Source: UBA8079 sp049601915 (GTDB taxonomy: Bacteria > Pseudomonadota > Alphaproteobacteria > UBA6615). From it: a stretch of DNA of 64,000 nucleotides. How positions within the stretch are numbered: position 1 is the first letter of the stretch; every line of letters starts with the position of its first letter. The stretch is from contig JBMYRB010000003.1 in assembly GCA_049601915.1 (NCBI GenBank), forward strand, positions 248,001-312,000. The letters are read 5' to 3'. Shown piece after piece: positions 9,704 to 18,649 of the stretch. The translations under genes and the position numbers were made by a program. A model generated the notes under the pieces. It did not search any database and was not told where the DNA came from. It worked only from the letters and a program-made list of their open reading frames with translations.

Positions 9704-11326
9704 ATGATTCAGCAGTTCGACTACGTCATCATCGGCGCTGGATCCGCGGGTTCGGTCCTGGCCAACAGGCTCTCTGCCGCGGGCGTCAGCATCTGTCTGC
9801 TCGAAGCCGGCGGACCGGATCGTAATCCCTTCATCCACATGCCGGCCGGGTTCATCAAGACCCTCTCGAACCCGCGTCTGAACTGGCTCTATGAGACCGA
9901 ACCAAGCCCGGGTACGGCGGGACGTTCCATCGTGTCCCCACGGGGTAAGACGCTGGGTGGCTCCAGTTCCATCAACGGCCATATCTATAACCGTGGCCAG
10001 CGAATGGATTTCGACACATGGGCACAGATGGGCAATCGGGGCTGGGGATTCGCCGATGTCCTGCCCTATTTCCGGCGCAGCGAGCGCCGTATCGGTGACG
10101 GTGACGACAGTTATCGCGGCCGCGACGGCGAACTCGTGGTTACCGACGTCGATCGCCGCGATCCGATCTCAGACGCATTCATTGAAGGTGTAGCCAACCT
10201 GGGTATCCCGCGCGGCCTCGACTACAACGGCGCGATCCAGGAAGGCGTTGGCTATTTCCAGCGCACAATTCACAAAGGCCTGCGAGTGAGTGCTGCGCGC
10301 GCGTTCCTGCACCCTGTACGTAGCCGCGCCAACCTCAAAATTCGCACCCTTACCCAGGTAACCCGCATCGTTTTTGAGGGCCGGCGCGCGGTCGCAGTTC
10401 GGTATCGCCAGGGTGGCAGCGAACACGAGGTGCGCGCGAACCAGGAAATTCTTCTGTGCGCTGGCGCGATTGCCTCGCCGCAGATCCTCCAGGTCTCTGG
10501 CATCGGTGCGCCCGAACTCCTGCGCGATATCGGCGTGACGCCGATCCACGCGCTTGGCGGCGTCGGGGCCAACCTGTCGGACCATTTCGGAGTCCGTGTC
10601 GCGGCAGAACTCGCCGGGGTCCGGACCATTAATGAAGGCACTCGTGGCTTGGCACTCGTGCTCGAGGCCATCAAATACGGCCTGTTCCGCAAGGGCATAC
10701 TCGCCCAGTCCCCGGGTATCGCGGTCGCCTTGTGCAAATCACGCGCGAGCCTGGACCAACCCGATCTACAGGTGATCTTCGCACCAGCCAGCTACAAGGA
10801 AACCGCGGTCTACGAACTCGATGACTTTCCAGGCATGACTGCCGGGGTCTGGCCGATGCGTCCGGAAAGCCGCGGGTATGTGCACGCGCGCAGTGCCGAC
10901 ACCGCCGATAAGCCCCTGATTCAACCAAACTATCTCGACGCCGAGGCGGACCGGCGCCTGCTCCTTGACGGGATACGGCTCGCCCGCCGCATGATGAAAT
11001 CGTCAGAGCTTGCACAATGGTATGTTCGCGAAACATCGCCTGGCGATGGTGCCCAGAGTGACGATGAGTTGCTCGACTTTGCTCGCCAGCGCGGCACGAC
11101 GATCTTCCATCTCATGGGCACCTGCAAGATGGCGCCATCGAGCGACGCCGGCGCAGTCGTTTCGGACGAGCTCAAGGTGCATGGCCTGGAGGGATTGCGA
11201 GTCGTCGACGCCTCGGTGATCCCGACATCGCATTCGGCAAACACGAACGCCGCGACAATCATGATCGCCGAAAAGGCCAGCGACATGATTCTAGGGAAAT
11301 CACCCCTTCCCGCCGCCCCGGTTTAG
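9704..11326 (+). CDS. GMC family FAD-dependent oxidoreductase
   Basis: The start is set at the ATG at 9704, which gives MIQQFDYVIIGAGSAGS, the FAD-binding Rossmann motif at the expected distance; the frame is open further upstream but that part overlaps the previous gene. The 540-residue product has LEAGGPDRNP, the GMC signature region TLGGSSSINGHIYNRG and the C-terminal FHLMGTCKMAP and SHSANTNAATIMIAEKASD blocks with the catalytic His/Asn region. Members oxidise alcohols (choline, glucose, aryl and long-chain alcohols). In this cluster it probably oxidises a hydroxyl intermediate. Periplasmic export is unlikely since no signal peptide is seen. Confidence 0.9.
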   Translation: MIQQFDYVIIGAGSAGSVLANRLSAAGVSICLLEAGGPDRNPFIHMPAGFIKTLSNPRLNWLYETEPSPGTAGRSIVSPRGKTLGGSSSINGHIYNRGQRMDFDTWAQMGNRGWGFADVLPYFRRSERRIGDGDDSYRGRDGELVVTDVDRRDPISDAFIEGVANLGIPRGLDYNGAIQEGVGYFQRTIHKGLRVSAARAFLHPVRSRANLKIRTLTQVTRIVFEGRRAVAVRYRQGGSEHEVRANQEILLCAGAIASPQILQVSGIGAPELLRDIGVTPIHALGGVGANLSDHFGVRVAAELAGVRTINEGTRGLALVLEAIKYGLFRKGILAQSPGIAVALCKSRASLDQPDLQVIFAPASYKETAVYELDDFPGMTAGVWPMRPESRGYVHARSADTADKPLIQPNYLDAEADRRLLLDGIRLARRMMKSSELAQWYVRETSPGDGAQSDDELLDFARQRGTTIFHLMGTCKMAPSSDAGAVVSDELKVHGLEGLRVVDASVIPTSHSANTNAATIMIAEKASDMILGKSPLPAAPV

Positions 11327-11405
11327 CAGCGCCCTCGTAAGTGTCATAATCGAGCACGAAGAATCACCGCCCGGCTTCGGGCCATACGACAGGGGGAACT
11401 CAACA

Positions 11406-12098
11406 ATGCACATCATCGATCTCAGCCGCGAAATCCATCATCGCGCACCGGCGCATCCGAACCATCCGCCGGTCATCATCACCGTCTGGAATGACCATTC
11501 CGAGATCAAGCGTGCCGGTAATACCGAGTTCACGTCGAAATCCCTGTCGCTTACCATGAGCGATCATTCCTGCACCCATGTGGATGCGCCAGTACATTTC
11601 AATCCCGCGTCCGACGCGCCCTCGATTGATGAGGTGCCGTTGGAGGATTTCTACACCGAAGCCATCTGCCTCGATTTCGGAGATGTCCCGAACAAATATG
11701 AGGCGACGGTCGAGGACATGGAGGCCGCGCTAGCGGCATCGGGCGAAGAGATTAAACCCGGCGACACGGTGATGATCCATATGGGCATCCACAACCGCCT
11801 CTTTGGGTCGCCGGACTATGTCCATAATTTCCCCGGCCTGTCGGTCGAGGCTGTGCATTGGCTGGCAGACCGTAGAATCAAGATGTTTGGCGTTGAGACG
11901 GTCAGCCCCGCTCCGGAGGGCGAACCCAACTACCTCGCCCACCTGGCCTGCGCCGAACGGGGCATCACCCATATGGAGTGCCTGATGAACCTAGACAAGC
12001 TCGTCGGCAAGGGCCGCTTCCGGTTCGCCGGATTTCCGCTGAAGATCAAGGGCGGTACGGCGAGTCCCATTCGCGCCGTGGCTATTTTCGAGGACTAG
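11406..12098 (+). CDS. cyclase / kynurenine formamidase-like metal hydrolase
   Basis: The 230-residue protein carries the cyclase family metal motif as DHSCTHVDAPVHF (His54, His58, Asp60, His64); the usual Gly in H-x-G-T-H is Cys here. Characterised members are KynB N-formylkynurenine formamidase, isatin hydrolase and some lactonase-like ring openers, all hydrolysing C-N or C-O bonds with a bound metal. With its neighbours it is more likely to open a lactone or amide in a catabolic route than to act in tryptophan breakdown, since no other kynurenine gene is present. GGGGGA precedes the ATG. Confidence 0.83.
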   Translation: MHIIDLSREIHHRAPAHPNHPPVIITVWNDHSEIKRAGNTEFTSKSLSLTMSDHSCTHVDAPVHFNPASDAPSIDEVPLEDFYTEAICLDFGDVPNKYEATVEDMEAALAASGEEIKPGDTVMIHMGIHNRLFGSPDYVHNFPGLSVEAVHWLADRRIKMFGVETVSPAPEGEPNYLAHLACAERGITHMECLMNLDKLVGKGRFRFAGFPLKIKGGTASPIRAVAIFED

Positions 12099-12102
12099 AA
12101 GC

Positions 12103-12972
12103 TTGGCAAAGCCCAAAACTTACAATCGCGCCGAGGAGGATGTCGGCAACATAATCAGCCTTGAACATGTCAATCTGCTGGTGCCCGACCAGGGCCTAGC
12201 GACCTTGTTCTACATCAGCGGCCTCGGTCTGACCCGCGATCCTTACCTAATGACCAGCACCGATCTTATGTGGGTCAACATAGGACGAACGCAGTTTCAT
12301 CTCCCGACCCGCGGCACCCAGAAACTGCGCGGCCACACCGGCCTGGTGATCAACGACTACGACAGGTTGGCGAACCGTCTCCAAGGTGTGCGCGATGGTC
12401 TTCGTCGCACGAAATTCGCATACAAGCGGGAGCGCGGTTACATCTACGCCACCTGTCCGTGGGGAAACCGTTTTCGCTGTTATCCGCCTGGCAAGCAGTT
12501 TGGACGGATGCAACACGGCATTTCCTATGTCTGCTTTGATGTGCCGAGAGGTTCGGCGGACGCCATCGCGCGTTTCTATGCCGAGATCGTCGGCGCACCA
12601 GCCCGCATCGGTACATTCGAAAAGGCCACTGCCGCACATGTCTGCGCCGGCGTGGACCAGACGCTGATATTCCGCGAAAAGACGGGCCGACAGGCGAAGT
12701 TTGACGGTCATCACATCCAGATATACCTCGCCGACTTCTCCGGGCCGTATCAACGCCTGCTGAAGCGCGGACTGATCTCGAAGGAAACTGACCAACACGA
12801 ATATCGATTCGAGATGATTGTCGATCCGGACAACAGAAAGCCCGTGTTCCAGGTGGAACATGAGGTGCGTAGCATGCACCATCCGCTATATGGCCGCCCC
12901 CTGGTGAACCGCAACCCCGAGCAGCGAAACATGAACTACCAGCCCGGCGCGGACACGCTTCGTGTCGGCTGA
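12103..12972 (+). CDS. two-domain VOC protein, candidate extradiol dioxygenase
   Basis: The TTG at 12103, only four bases after the cyclase stop and preceded by GAGGA, is the best start and gives 289 residues. Two vicinal-oxygen-chelate modules are visible, the first from LEHVNLLVPDQ (about 20-30) and the second from MQHGISYVCFDV (about 137-147). The second could supply a His-His-Glu iron triad at His138, His203 or His204, and Glu252 or Glu254, as in type I extradiol dioxygenases. That would fit ring cleavage within the cluster. A glyoxalase-like or other VOC activity cannot be excluded, so the dioxygenase role is inference. Confidence 0.72.
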   Translation: MAKPKTYNRAEEDVGNIISLEHVNLLVPDQGLATLFYISGLGLTRDPYLMTSTDLMWVNIGRTQFHLPTRGTQKLRGHTGLVINDYDRLANRLQGVRDGLRRTKFAYKRERGYIYATCPWGNRFRCYPPGKQFGRMQHGISYVCFDVPRGSADAIARFYAEIVGAPARIGTFEKATAAHVCAGVDQTLIFREKTGRQAKFDGHHIQIYLADFSGPYQRLLKRGLISKETDQHEYRFEMIVDPDNRKPVFQVEHEVRSMHHPLYGRPLVNRNPEQRNMNYQPGADTLRVG

Positions 12973-13007
12973 GCAAAATTCAGAGTCTGTTTTAAAAGGA
13001 TTCAAGC

Positions 13008-13793
13008 ATGACCGAGATACGCAACCCCGCGCGCGAACGCCTTGAAGCCGGCGAACTCTCGGTCGGCATTGGCATTCGTCTCGCGCGCAGTGCAGACATC
13101 GCCAGCATGATGAAAACCGCCGGCATGGACTGGCTGTTTATCGATCTGGAACACGGCCCCCTCACCCTCGACCAAACGGCCCAGATTTCGTGCGCCGCAT
13201 TAAGTGCGGGGATATCGACATTGGTTCGCGTGCCACGTGGAGAGATGGCGATGGCAACCCGCGCGCTGGATGGCGGCGCGCTCGGCATCATCATGCCCCA
13301 GTGCGAAAGCGCAGATGAAGCGCGCGAAATCGTCGATCAGTTGCACTACGCCCCCGAAGGCTCACGCGGGGTCGTCGGCGGCCTGCCCCAGTTCGGTTTT
13401 GCCAACCCCGACATGACATCGGCGATGAAGGCGATGAACGACACCATGCTGGTGATCGTCATGCTGGAGACCCCCAACGCGATCGCGCAGGCCGATGAGA
13501 TCGCCGCCGTCGAGGGGGTCGATGTCGTTCTGATCGGTACCAATGATCTGTCTGCGGCCTCCGGCATCCCGGGCCAGGTAGGCCATGAACAGATAGAGGC
13601 GAACTACACAACTGTCGCAGCCGCGTGCCAGAAGCACGGGAAATGGATGGGCATGGGCGGTGTCCCGATCCCGGAATTGCAGGAAAAATACATCTCCATG
13701 GGTGTGCGTTTCGTGCTGTCCGGTCAGGACATGAGCGTCCTGATCAACGCCGCCGCAAACACGGTCGAGCGGGTACGCGGCTACAAGGTCTGA
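13008..13793 (+). CDS. HpcH/HpaI family aldolase
   Basis: This 261-residue TIM-barrel protein resembles 4-hydroxy-2-oxoheptanedioate aldolase (HpaI) and 2-keto-3-deoxy-glucarate aldolase. The catalytic pattern is complete: His49 in FIDLEHGP, Arg74 in LVRVP, Glu154 in MLETPNA and Asp180 in IGTNDLS, plus GIIMPQ. Such enzymes cleave 4-hydroxy-2-oxo acids to pyruvate and an aldehyde, usually as the last step after ring cleavage. It ends the six-gene plus-strand cluster, with AGGA before its ATG. It is convergent with atzF, with only 13 bases between the stops. Confidence 0.88.
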   Translation: MTEIRNPARERLEAGELSVGIGIRLARSADIASMMKTAGMDWLFIDLEHGPLTLDQTAQISCAALSAGISTLVRVPRGEMAMATRALDGGALGIIMPQCESADEAREIVDQLHYAPEGSRGVVGGLPQFGFANPDMTSAMKAMNDTMLVIVMLETPNAIAQADEIAAVEGVDVVLIGTNDLSAASGIPGQVGHEQIEANYTTVAAACQKHGKWMGMGGVPIPELQEKYISMGVRFVLSGQDMSVLINAAANTVERVRGYKV

Positions 13794-13806
13794 TGCCCGG
13801 TATGTT

Positions 13807-15597
13807 TCAGCTTTTCGCCGCCAGGTAACCACGCCAGCTTCTCAGCTCGGAAATATCCAGGGCACCCTCGGCCGCATAGCCTTCGCAGATGAAGCCCTTC
13901 ACCAAGGATCCATCTTCGAGCTCGACGGTGCCGATGCCTAGCGGTCCGGGAATGCCGGCCATGAAGCTGCCGAAATGTTCCTGCGGGATGGCCCAGACCT
14001 CGACATCGATGGCCACGCCGCCGGACTCTGTTCGGATCATGCCCGGCCGCGGCGGCTCAAACGCCTCGAGCGCGTAGAACCGATAGTTGGGGGCCGACCG
14101 GGTCGTGCTCACCAGCTTGGCGCCACGTTCGGTCAGCTGATGGTTGAGCGGCAGGCCGGACATGTGGGCACCGCAGACAACGAGCAGCATCATGTCGTCG
14201 CCCAATGCTCCGACATCCGGCGCGGTGTCGAGCATAGACGCACGAGCCGCACCCATTCCTGTTTCCGCCGCACGATGCATTGCATCGGCCAGCGGCAGGA
14301 TCGCGCGGTCTCGAAATGCGGGCGCGACAAACGTGACGCCAAATGGCAGGCCGTTGTCGAGAAAACCAGCCGGGACCGCCATCCCGCACAGATCGAGCAG
14401 GTTCATGTAATTGGTGTAATAACCAAGGTTCGAGTTCAGCTGGACCGGGTCCGCCTCGAGTTCGGCGATCGTGTAAATCGTCCCGGCCGTTGGGGTCATG
14501 ATGACATCGATGCCCTGCCAGACAGGTTCGACTTGCCGACGTAGCGCCTGCATCCGGTATTCCGCGGCAAACCCCTCCGCGGCGCTGGTTTTCGCCCCGC
14601 CGCCGATGATCCCGCGTGTCACCGGATGCAAGGAATCCGGATGTGTATCGAAAAACTCGCGAATACCCACATAACGCTCGGCGACCCAAGGGCCCTCGTA
14701 GAGCAGGCGCGCGGCTTCGAGGAATGGCGCAAGATCGACCTGGACGATATTTGCGCCGAGCGCCTCGGCGCGAGAAACCGCTTCATGGAACAGCTTTTCG
14801 GCAGCCGCATCGCCAAAAAATTCAAGATTCTCGACCTTCGGTACGCCAATACGCGCGTCCCGGGGCAAAACCGGGCTGCTCGACGAAAAATTTGTCTCGT
14901 CGCGTGAATAGGCATCGTCTTCATCATAACCAGCAGCGACATCGAGCACGGTTTGCGCATCGGCGGTGCAATTGGCGAAAATCGATATACAATCTAGCGT
15001 GCGGCACGCCGGCACAACGCCACGCGTGCTCAACAGGCCGCGTGAGGGCTTTAGTCCGACGATATTGTTGAATGCTGCGGGAACCCGGCCCGAGCCCGCC
15101 GTATCCGTGCCAAGAGAAAAGCTCACCAAGCCCCGCGCGACCGAGACTGCCGAACCGGAACTGGAACCACCGGAGACATAGGCCGGATCGAATGCATTTT
15201 CACAAGCGCCATAGGGCGATCGCGTGCCGACCAGGCCGGCTGCGAACTGGTCAAGATTGGTCTTGCCAATCAGGATCGCACCCGCCGCGATCAGCCGTGC
15301 CACGACGGGCGCGGAGATATCGGGCGTATAGGCAAATTCCGGGCAGCCAGCCGTCGTCGGCATTCCCGCGACGTCGATATTGTCCTTTACGGCAAACGGA
15401 ATACCAAAAAGCGGAAGTTCCGCCGGATCGAGGACGGAAAGCCGTTTTGCGTCGGCTAGCACCTGCGCGTCTGAGACCCGTGCAATCCAGACATTCCCGT
15501 CATCGGCATCATAAACCCGCGCCAGAATATCTCGCGCCACTTTATCCACGTCTTCCGGGGACCGAAGATATTGTTCACGAAGAGAAACAAAATTCAT
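13807..15597 (-). CDS. atzF: allophanate hydrolase
   Basis: The enzyme hydrolyses allophanate to ammonium and CO2, the last step of biuret, cyanurate or urea-carboxylase routes. From the ATG at 15597 (AAGGA upstream) it has 596 residues, close to the usual 600. The amidase-signature triad is Lys71 (FAVKDNID), cis-Ser145 (SGGSSSGS) and Ser169 (DTAGSGR), with spacing identical to AtzF of Pseudomonas ADP. After about residue 470 follows the AtzF-specific C-terminal domain, seen in LLVVCGAHMSG, NYRFYALE and SFMAGIPGPLGIGTVELEDG. The frame is open to 15699, but the added residues look unlike protein of this family. It is divergent from a truncated hydrolase remnant, its likely former partner. Confidence 0.93.
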   Translation of the reverse strand: MNFVSLREQYLRSPEDVDKVARDILARVYDADDGNVWIARVSDAQVLADAKRLSVLDPAELPLFGIPFAVKDNIDVAGMPTTAGCPEFAYTPDISAPVVARLIAAGAILIGKTNLDQFAAGLVGTRSPYGACENAFDPAYVSGGSSSGSAVSVARGLVSFSLGTDTAGSGRVPAAFNNIVGLKPSRGLLSTRGVVPACRTLDCISIFANCTADAQTVLDVAAGYDEDDAYSRDETNFSSSSPVLPRDARIGVPKVENLEFFGDAAAEKLFHEAVSRAEALGANIVQVDLAPFLEAARLLYEGPWVAERYVGIREFFDTHPDSLHPVTRGIIGGGAKTSAAEGFAAEYRMQALRRQVEPVWQGIDVIMTPTAGTIYTIAELEADPVQLNSNLGYYTNYMNLLDLCGMAVPAGFLDNGLPFGVTFVAPAFRDRAILPLADAMHRAAETGMGAARASMLDTAPDVGALGDDMMLLVVCGAHMSGLPLNHQLTERGAKLVSTTRSAPNYRFYALEAFEPPRPGMIRTESGGVAIDVEVWAIPQEHFGSFMAGIPGPLGIGTVELEDGSLVKGFICEGYAAEGALDISELRSWRGYLAAKS

Positions 15598-15794
15598 TAA
15601 TTTCAGTCCTTTGTCTTGTGTATTTAACAAAAAACAGAAACAAGTCAGTGCTGAGATCGGCGTACTGGCGTTTATTTGGGCAAGTCCCCACCTTCCCAAT
15701 ACGGAACGCAGCGGTGTAGCGTTTTAGAGTTAACTGCTTAACGCGCACGATTTTGTGCACGTTATAGAGCGACCCGATGCGTTAGGGGACCAAT

Positions 15795-16073
15795 TTGGTT
15801 ACGAAAAACCATATTTTCGAAGCTGAGCCCTACCCCCTGCCGTTCGATCCGACTGCAACGGCTCTTCTCATCATCGACCGCAACTACAAGTCTGCGACCG
15901 CCTTCGCACTGAGCGCTGCCGTGTTAACCTATTTCGGGTTCATCCTCGGCCCCGCGGTGGGGATCGGCAACGAGCTCGGCATATCGCCGACGATCACGAT
16001 CGCATGTCTGGCTGTCGCCGCGATCCTGTTCTGGTGTGACGGTCTTGAGAAGACAGAGGCATCAGCCGACTGA
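15795..16073 (+). pseudogene. chimeric remnant: hydrolase N-terminus fused to permease C-terminus
   Basis: The 92-codon frame starts at a TTG at 15795 with AGGGGA six bases upstream. Residues 1-29 (EAEPYPLPFDPTATALLIID) match the N-terminal signature of isochorismatase-type amidohydrolases such as biuret or ureidoacrylate hydrolase, where the text should continue Met-Gln-x-Asp-Phe. Instead residue 30 onward becomes two hydrophobic helices (about 34-53 and 66-80, with FGFILGPAVGIGNELGISP between) that look like the end of a multi-spanning nucleobase-type permease. The simplest reading is an in-frame deletion that removed most of the hydrolase and most of a following permease. It might still be translated as a small membrane protein. 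The permease family is uncertain. Confidence 0.62.
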
Positions 16074-16088
16074 TTGACCACCTGAACA

Positions 16089-16122
16089 CCGGCGGGCTTC
16101 TCAACGGGGCCCGCCGGTTTTT
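16089..16122 (+). terminator. strong intrinsic terminator
   Basis: CCGGCGGGC (16089-16097) pairs perfectly with GCCCGCCGG (16109-16117), followed by TTTTTA. It closes the chimeric remnant's transcription unit and separates it from allH. Confidence 0.9.
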
Positions 16123-16166
16123 ATTTCGACAGCCCTTTTCGAATGGGCAACCGATTAGGAAATCAC

Positions 16167-17129
16167 ATGCGTTTGGCTGTGACCGATATGCCGGAACATT
16201 TCCCTGCGCAAATCTCGAACGGGAAAATCATGAGTGTGTTTCCCCGCGTCCTGAACCTGACAGTGAACGCAGATGGAAACGCGCAGACGCATATCACCAT
16301 CGACGCGCGCGACAATGCACCTCTGGCACCCGGCACCGCGCGCCTCGACGCGCCCCCGGCGCTCAACTTTTCAAGGCTGATCCGACCGGGTACGGGGTTC
16401 GCCATGCGCGCCGGGATATTGCGGATACAAAGCGCTGAAGTGGCGTTCGATTTCCGTAACGCCGCGACGATCGCATGGGCGCGAAAAAACCCACGGACAA
16501 ACCGGGAAAGTTCAAGACTAGTGGCCGGCTGGATTGACGCCTGGTCGCTGTTCATCGATGCGCATGGCGCGGCCGGATTCGCGATGGCACTCTTCCCTGA
16601 TACGCAACGCGGCGCATACGACCGCGCACTTGCGCACACCGTTCAGACGACGGTCCCCGAACTCCTACGCGCCGGCCCCAACGCAGATCTGCCCGTCGCC
16701 GTGGCATGTTTGAATCGCCTGCTTGGAAGTGGGCCTGGGCTGACCCCCTCCGGTGACGATTTCGCAACCGGTTATTTCCTGGGTTTCCAGGATCGCGCCG
16801 AAGAGCCCGAAGAAAAAGAATTTCTCCATCGGCTCATGCAGGCCGCACTCGTGAAATCGTGCGACAGCACCGACGTCTCCCGCGCCTGCCTTGCACATGC
16901 CGCAACCGGCAGATTTTCATCTCCTTTGATAAATCTCACCGATGCCATTGCCACGCATGCGGGCGACATCCCGGCTCGCCTCGCCGACGTCATCGACTTG
17001 GGGCACAGCTCTGGTCGCGATACCGTTTTCGGTCTGTTATGCGGCCTGCCCGTCCACGAACCCGCACTTGGCGAACGGGTCATCAACAAGCTCAACGCAG
17101 CTCACTTGCACGAGAAAGTAACCCGATGA
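16167..17129 (+). CDS. allH: DUF2877 protein, oxamate carbamoyltransferase subunit AllH
   Basis: The protein shows the DUF2877 hallmark GSGPGLTPSGDD (about residue 195-206 counted from an upstream ATG at 16143). I prefer the ATG at 16167 because AGGAAA lies just before it and no ribosome-binding site precedes 16143. AllF, AllG and AllH (E. coli FdrA, YlbE, YlbF) together form oxamate carbamoyltransferase, which converts oxalurate and phosphate to oxamate and carbamoyl phosphate during allantoin use. Its stop overlaps the next start as ATGA, so translation is coupled. The order allH-allF-allG and the identity of all three subunits support the assignment. Confidence 0.85.
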   Translation: MRLAVTDMPEHFPAQISNGKIMSVFPRVLNLTVNADGNAQTHITIDARDNAPLAPGTARLDAPPALNFSRLIRPGTGFAMRAGILRIQSAEVAFDFRNAATIAWARKNPRTNRESSRLVAGWIDAWSLFIDAHGAAGFAMALFPDTQRGAYDRALAHTVQTTVPELLRAGPNADLPVAVACLNRLLGSGPGLTPSGDDFATGYFLGFQDRAEEPEEKEFLHRLMQAALVKSCDSTDVSRACLAHAATGRFSSPLINLTDAIATHAGDIPARLADVIDLGHSSGRDTVFGLLCGLPVHEPALGERVINKLNAAHLHEKVTR

Positions 17130-18649
17130 TTATGGGAACACGCATCATTGCCGACATGTACCGGGATTCCGTTGCTCTGATAAAAATCTCGTCGGCGATC
17201 TCGCTTCTCGAGGGCGTCAGTCAGGCATCCTGCATCATGGCGACCCCCGCCAACCTCAACCTTCTGCGCGAGGCCGGGCTAATCGACAGTGACCCCGGTG
17301 CGCGCGCCAATGAGGTTTTGATCGCGGTGGAGGCCAATTCTGATGCGGCCTTGGGCGCCGCGCTCGATGCCGCCGAAGCCGAGCTGCGCGCCGAACCGGA
17401 GATCATCGGCGGTGGTGCCGGGGCGACCGAACCGCTGCGCAGCATCGAGATGGCGTTGGACGCACATGTGGCGGCGAATTTCACATTGATTGCCACCCCG
17501 GGCCCCTTCGCGGCAGCCGAAGCCTTCAAAGCAGTGCGGCTCGGACTGAATGTGATGATGTTCAGCGATAATGTGTCGATCGAAGACGAGCTCGCCCTCA
17601 AATCCCAGGCCGATCAGGCGGGCCTCATGGTCATGGGCCCCGATTGCGGCACCGCGATCATCGACGGTTCACCGCTTGGTTTCGCCAATGTCGTACGCCG
17701 GGGCACGATCGGGATCGTCGCCGCTTCGGGTACGGGCTTGCAGCAGGTTTCCTGCCTTGTTGATGCCGCGGGTTGCGGCGTGTCCCAGGCGATCGGCACC
17801 GGCGGACGTGACCTCGACAGCCGGATCGCTGGCCGTACCACAAAGCACGCCATAACCTTGCTCGGCGCCGACCCTGACACAGAGGTCATCGTATTGATCT
17901 CGAAACCACCCGCCTCCGATGTCGCGCAAAGCGTGCTCGAACATGCAGTGGCCACCGGCAAACCGGTCATCGCATGTCTATTGGGGCACACGCCGGAAGG
18001 GTCAGGACTTTCGGGTGCTTCCTACGCAAGCACCCTTGAGCAAGCCGCACAACTCGCCATTGCGGCTTCCGGCAGCACGTCTGTCGCGGTAGGCGAATTG
18101 ATTGATGCACCGCTGCCCGGCCTGTCCGGGGAACGTCGTTATCTCCGCGCGCTCTATAGCGGCGGCTCCTTTTGTTACGAAGCGTTGACGATGTTGGGCG
18201 GGAGGCTTGAGGACGTTCACTCGAACACATTCAGCGCGGGCATCCATGCCCTGAACGACCCATGGACGAGCGCTTCTCACACGGTCCTGGATCTCGGCGA
18301 TGATCTCTTCACCCGCGGCCGGCCCCACCCCATGATCGACCACCGGCTGCGCAACGAACGTATCGTGACCGAGGCGCAGAACGCCGACACCGCGGTGATC
18401 CTGTTTGACGTGGTGCTCGGACATGGCGCCCACGAAGACCCGCTCTCAGCCATGGCGCCGGCCCTGTCGTCGGTGCCGGATTCGAAAGCCGGTGGCCCGG
18501 TTCTGCTTGGCTTTGTCTGTGGCACAGATGGCGACCCCCAGGGGCTTGCACGCCAGCGCGACGCAATGGCGGATCTTGGCGTAGTCGTGGCCGACAATAA
18601 TGCCCAGGCGGTCCGCACCGCCGCTGCGATCCTGGAGGGCGCACGATGA
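17126..18649 (+). CDS. allF: FdrA-like oxamate carbamoyltransferase subunit AllF
   Basis: The start at 17126 overlaps the allH stop (ATGA) and gives 507 residues, near the E. coli FdrA length of 555; the frame is open upstream but overlaps allH. The sequence resembles succinyl-CoA ligase-type domains: VMGPDCGTAIIDGSPLGFAN and RRGTIGIVAASGTGLQQVS, then IGTGGRDLDSRI and VIVLISKPP. FdrA is now understood as part of the oxamate carbamoyltransferase of purine-ureide catabolism. It is followed by allG with another ATGA overlap. The gene looks intact. Confidence 0.88.
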   Translation: MIMGTRIIADMYRDSVALIKISSAISLLEGVSQASCIMATPANLNLLREAGLIDSDPGARANEVLIAVEANSDAALGAALDAAEAELRAEPEIIGGGAGATEPLRSIEMALDAHVAANFTLIATPGPFAAAEAFKAVRLGLNVMMFSDNVSIEDELALKSQADQAGLMVMGPDCGTAIIDGSPLGFANVVRRGTIGIVAASGTGLQQVSCLVDAAGCGVSQAIGTGGRDLDSRIAGRTTKHAITLLGADPDTEVIVLISKPPASDVAQSVLEHAVATGKPVIACLLGHTPEGSGLSGASYASTLEQAAQLAIAASGSTSVAVGELIDAPLPGLSGERRYLRALYSGGSFCYEALTMLGGRLEDVHSNTFSAGIHALNDPWTSASHTVLDLGDDLFTRGRPHPMIDHRLRNERIVTEAQNADTAVILFDVVLGHGAHEDPLSAMAPALSSVPDSKAGGPVLLGFVCGTDGDPQGLARQRDAMADLGVVVADNNAQAVRTAAAILEGAR

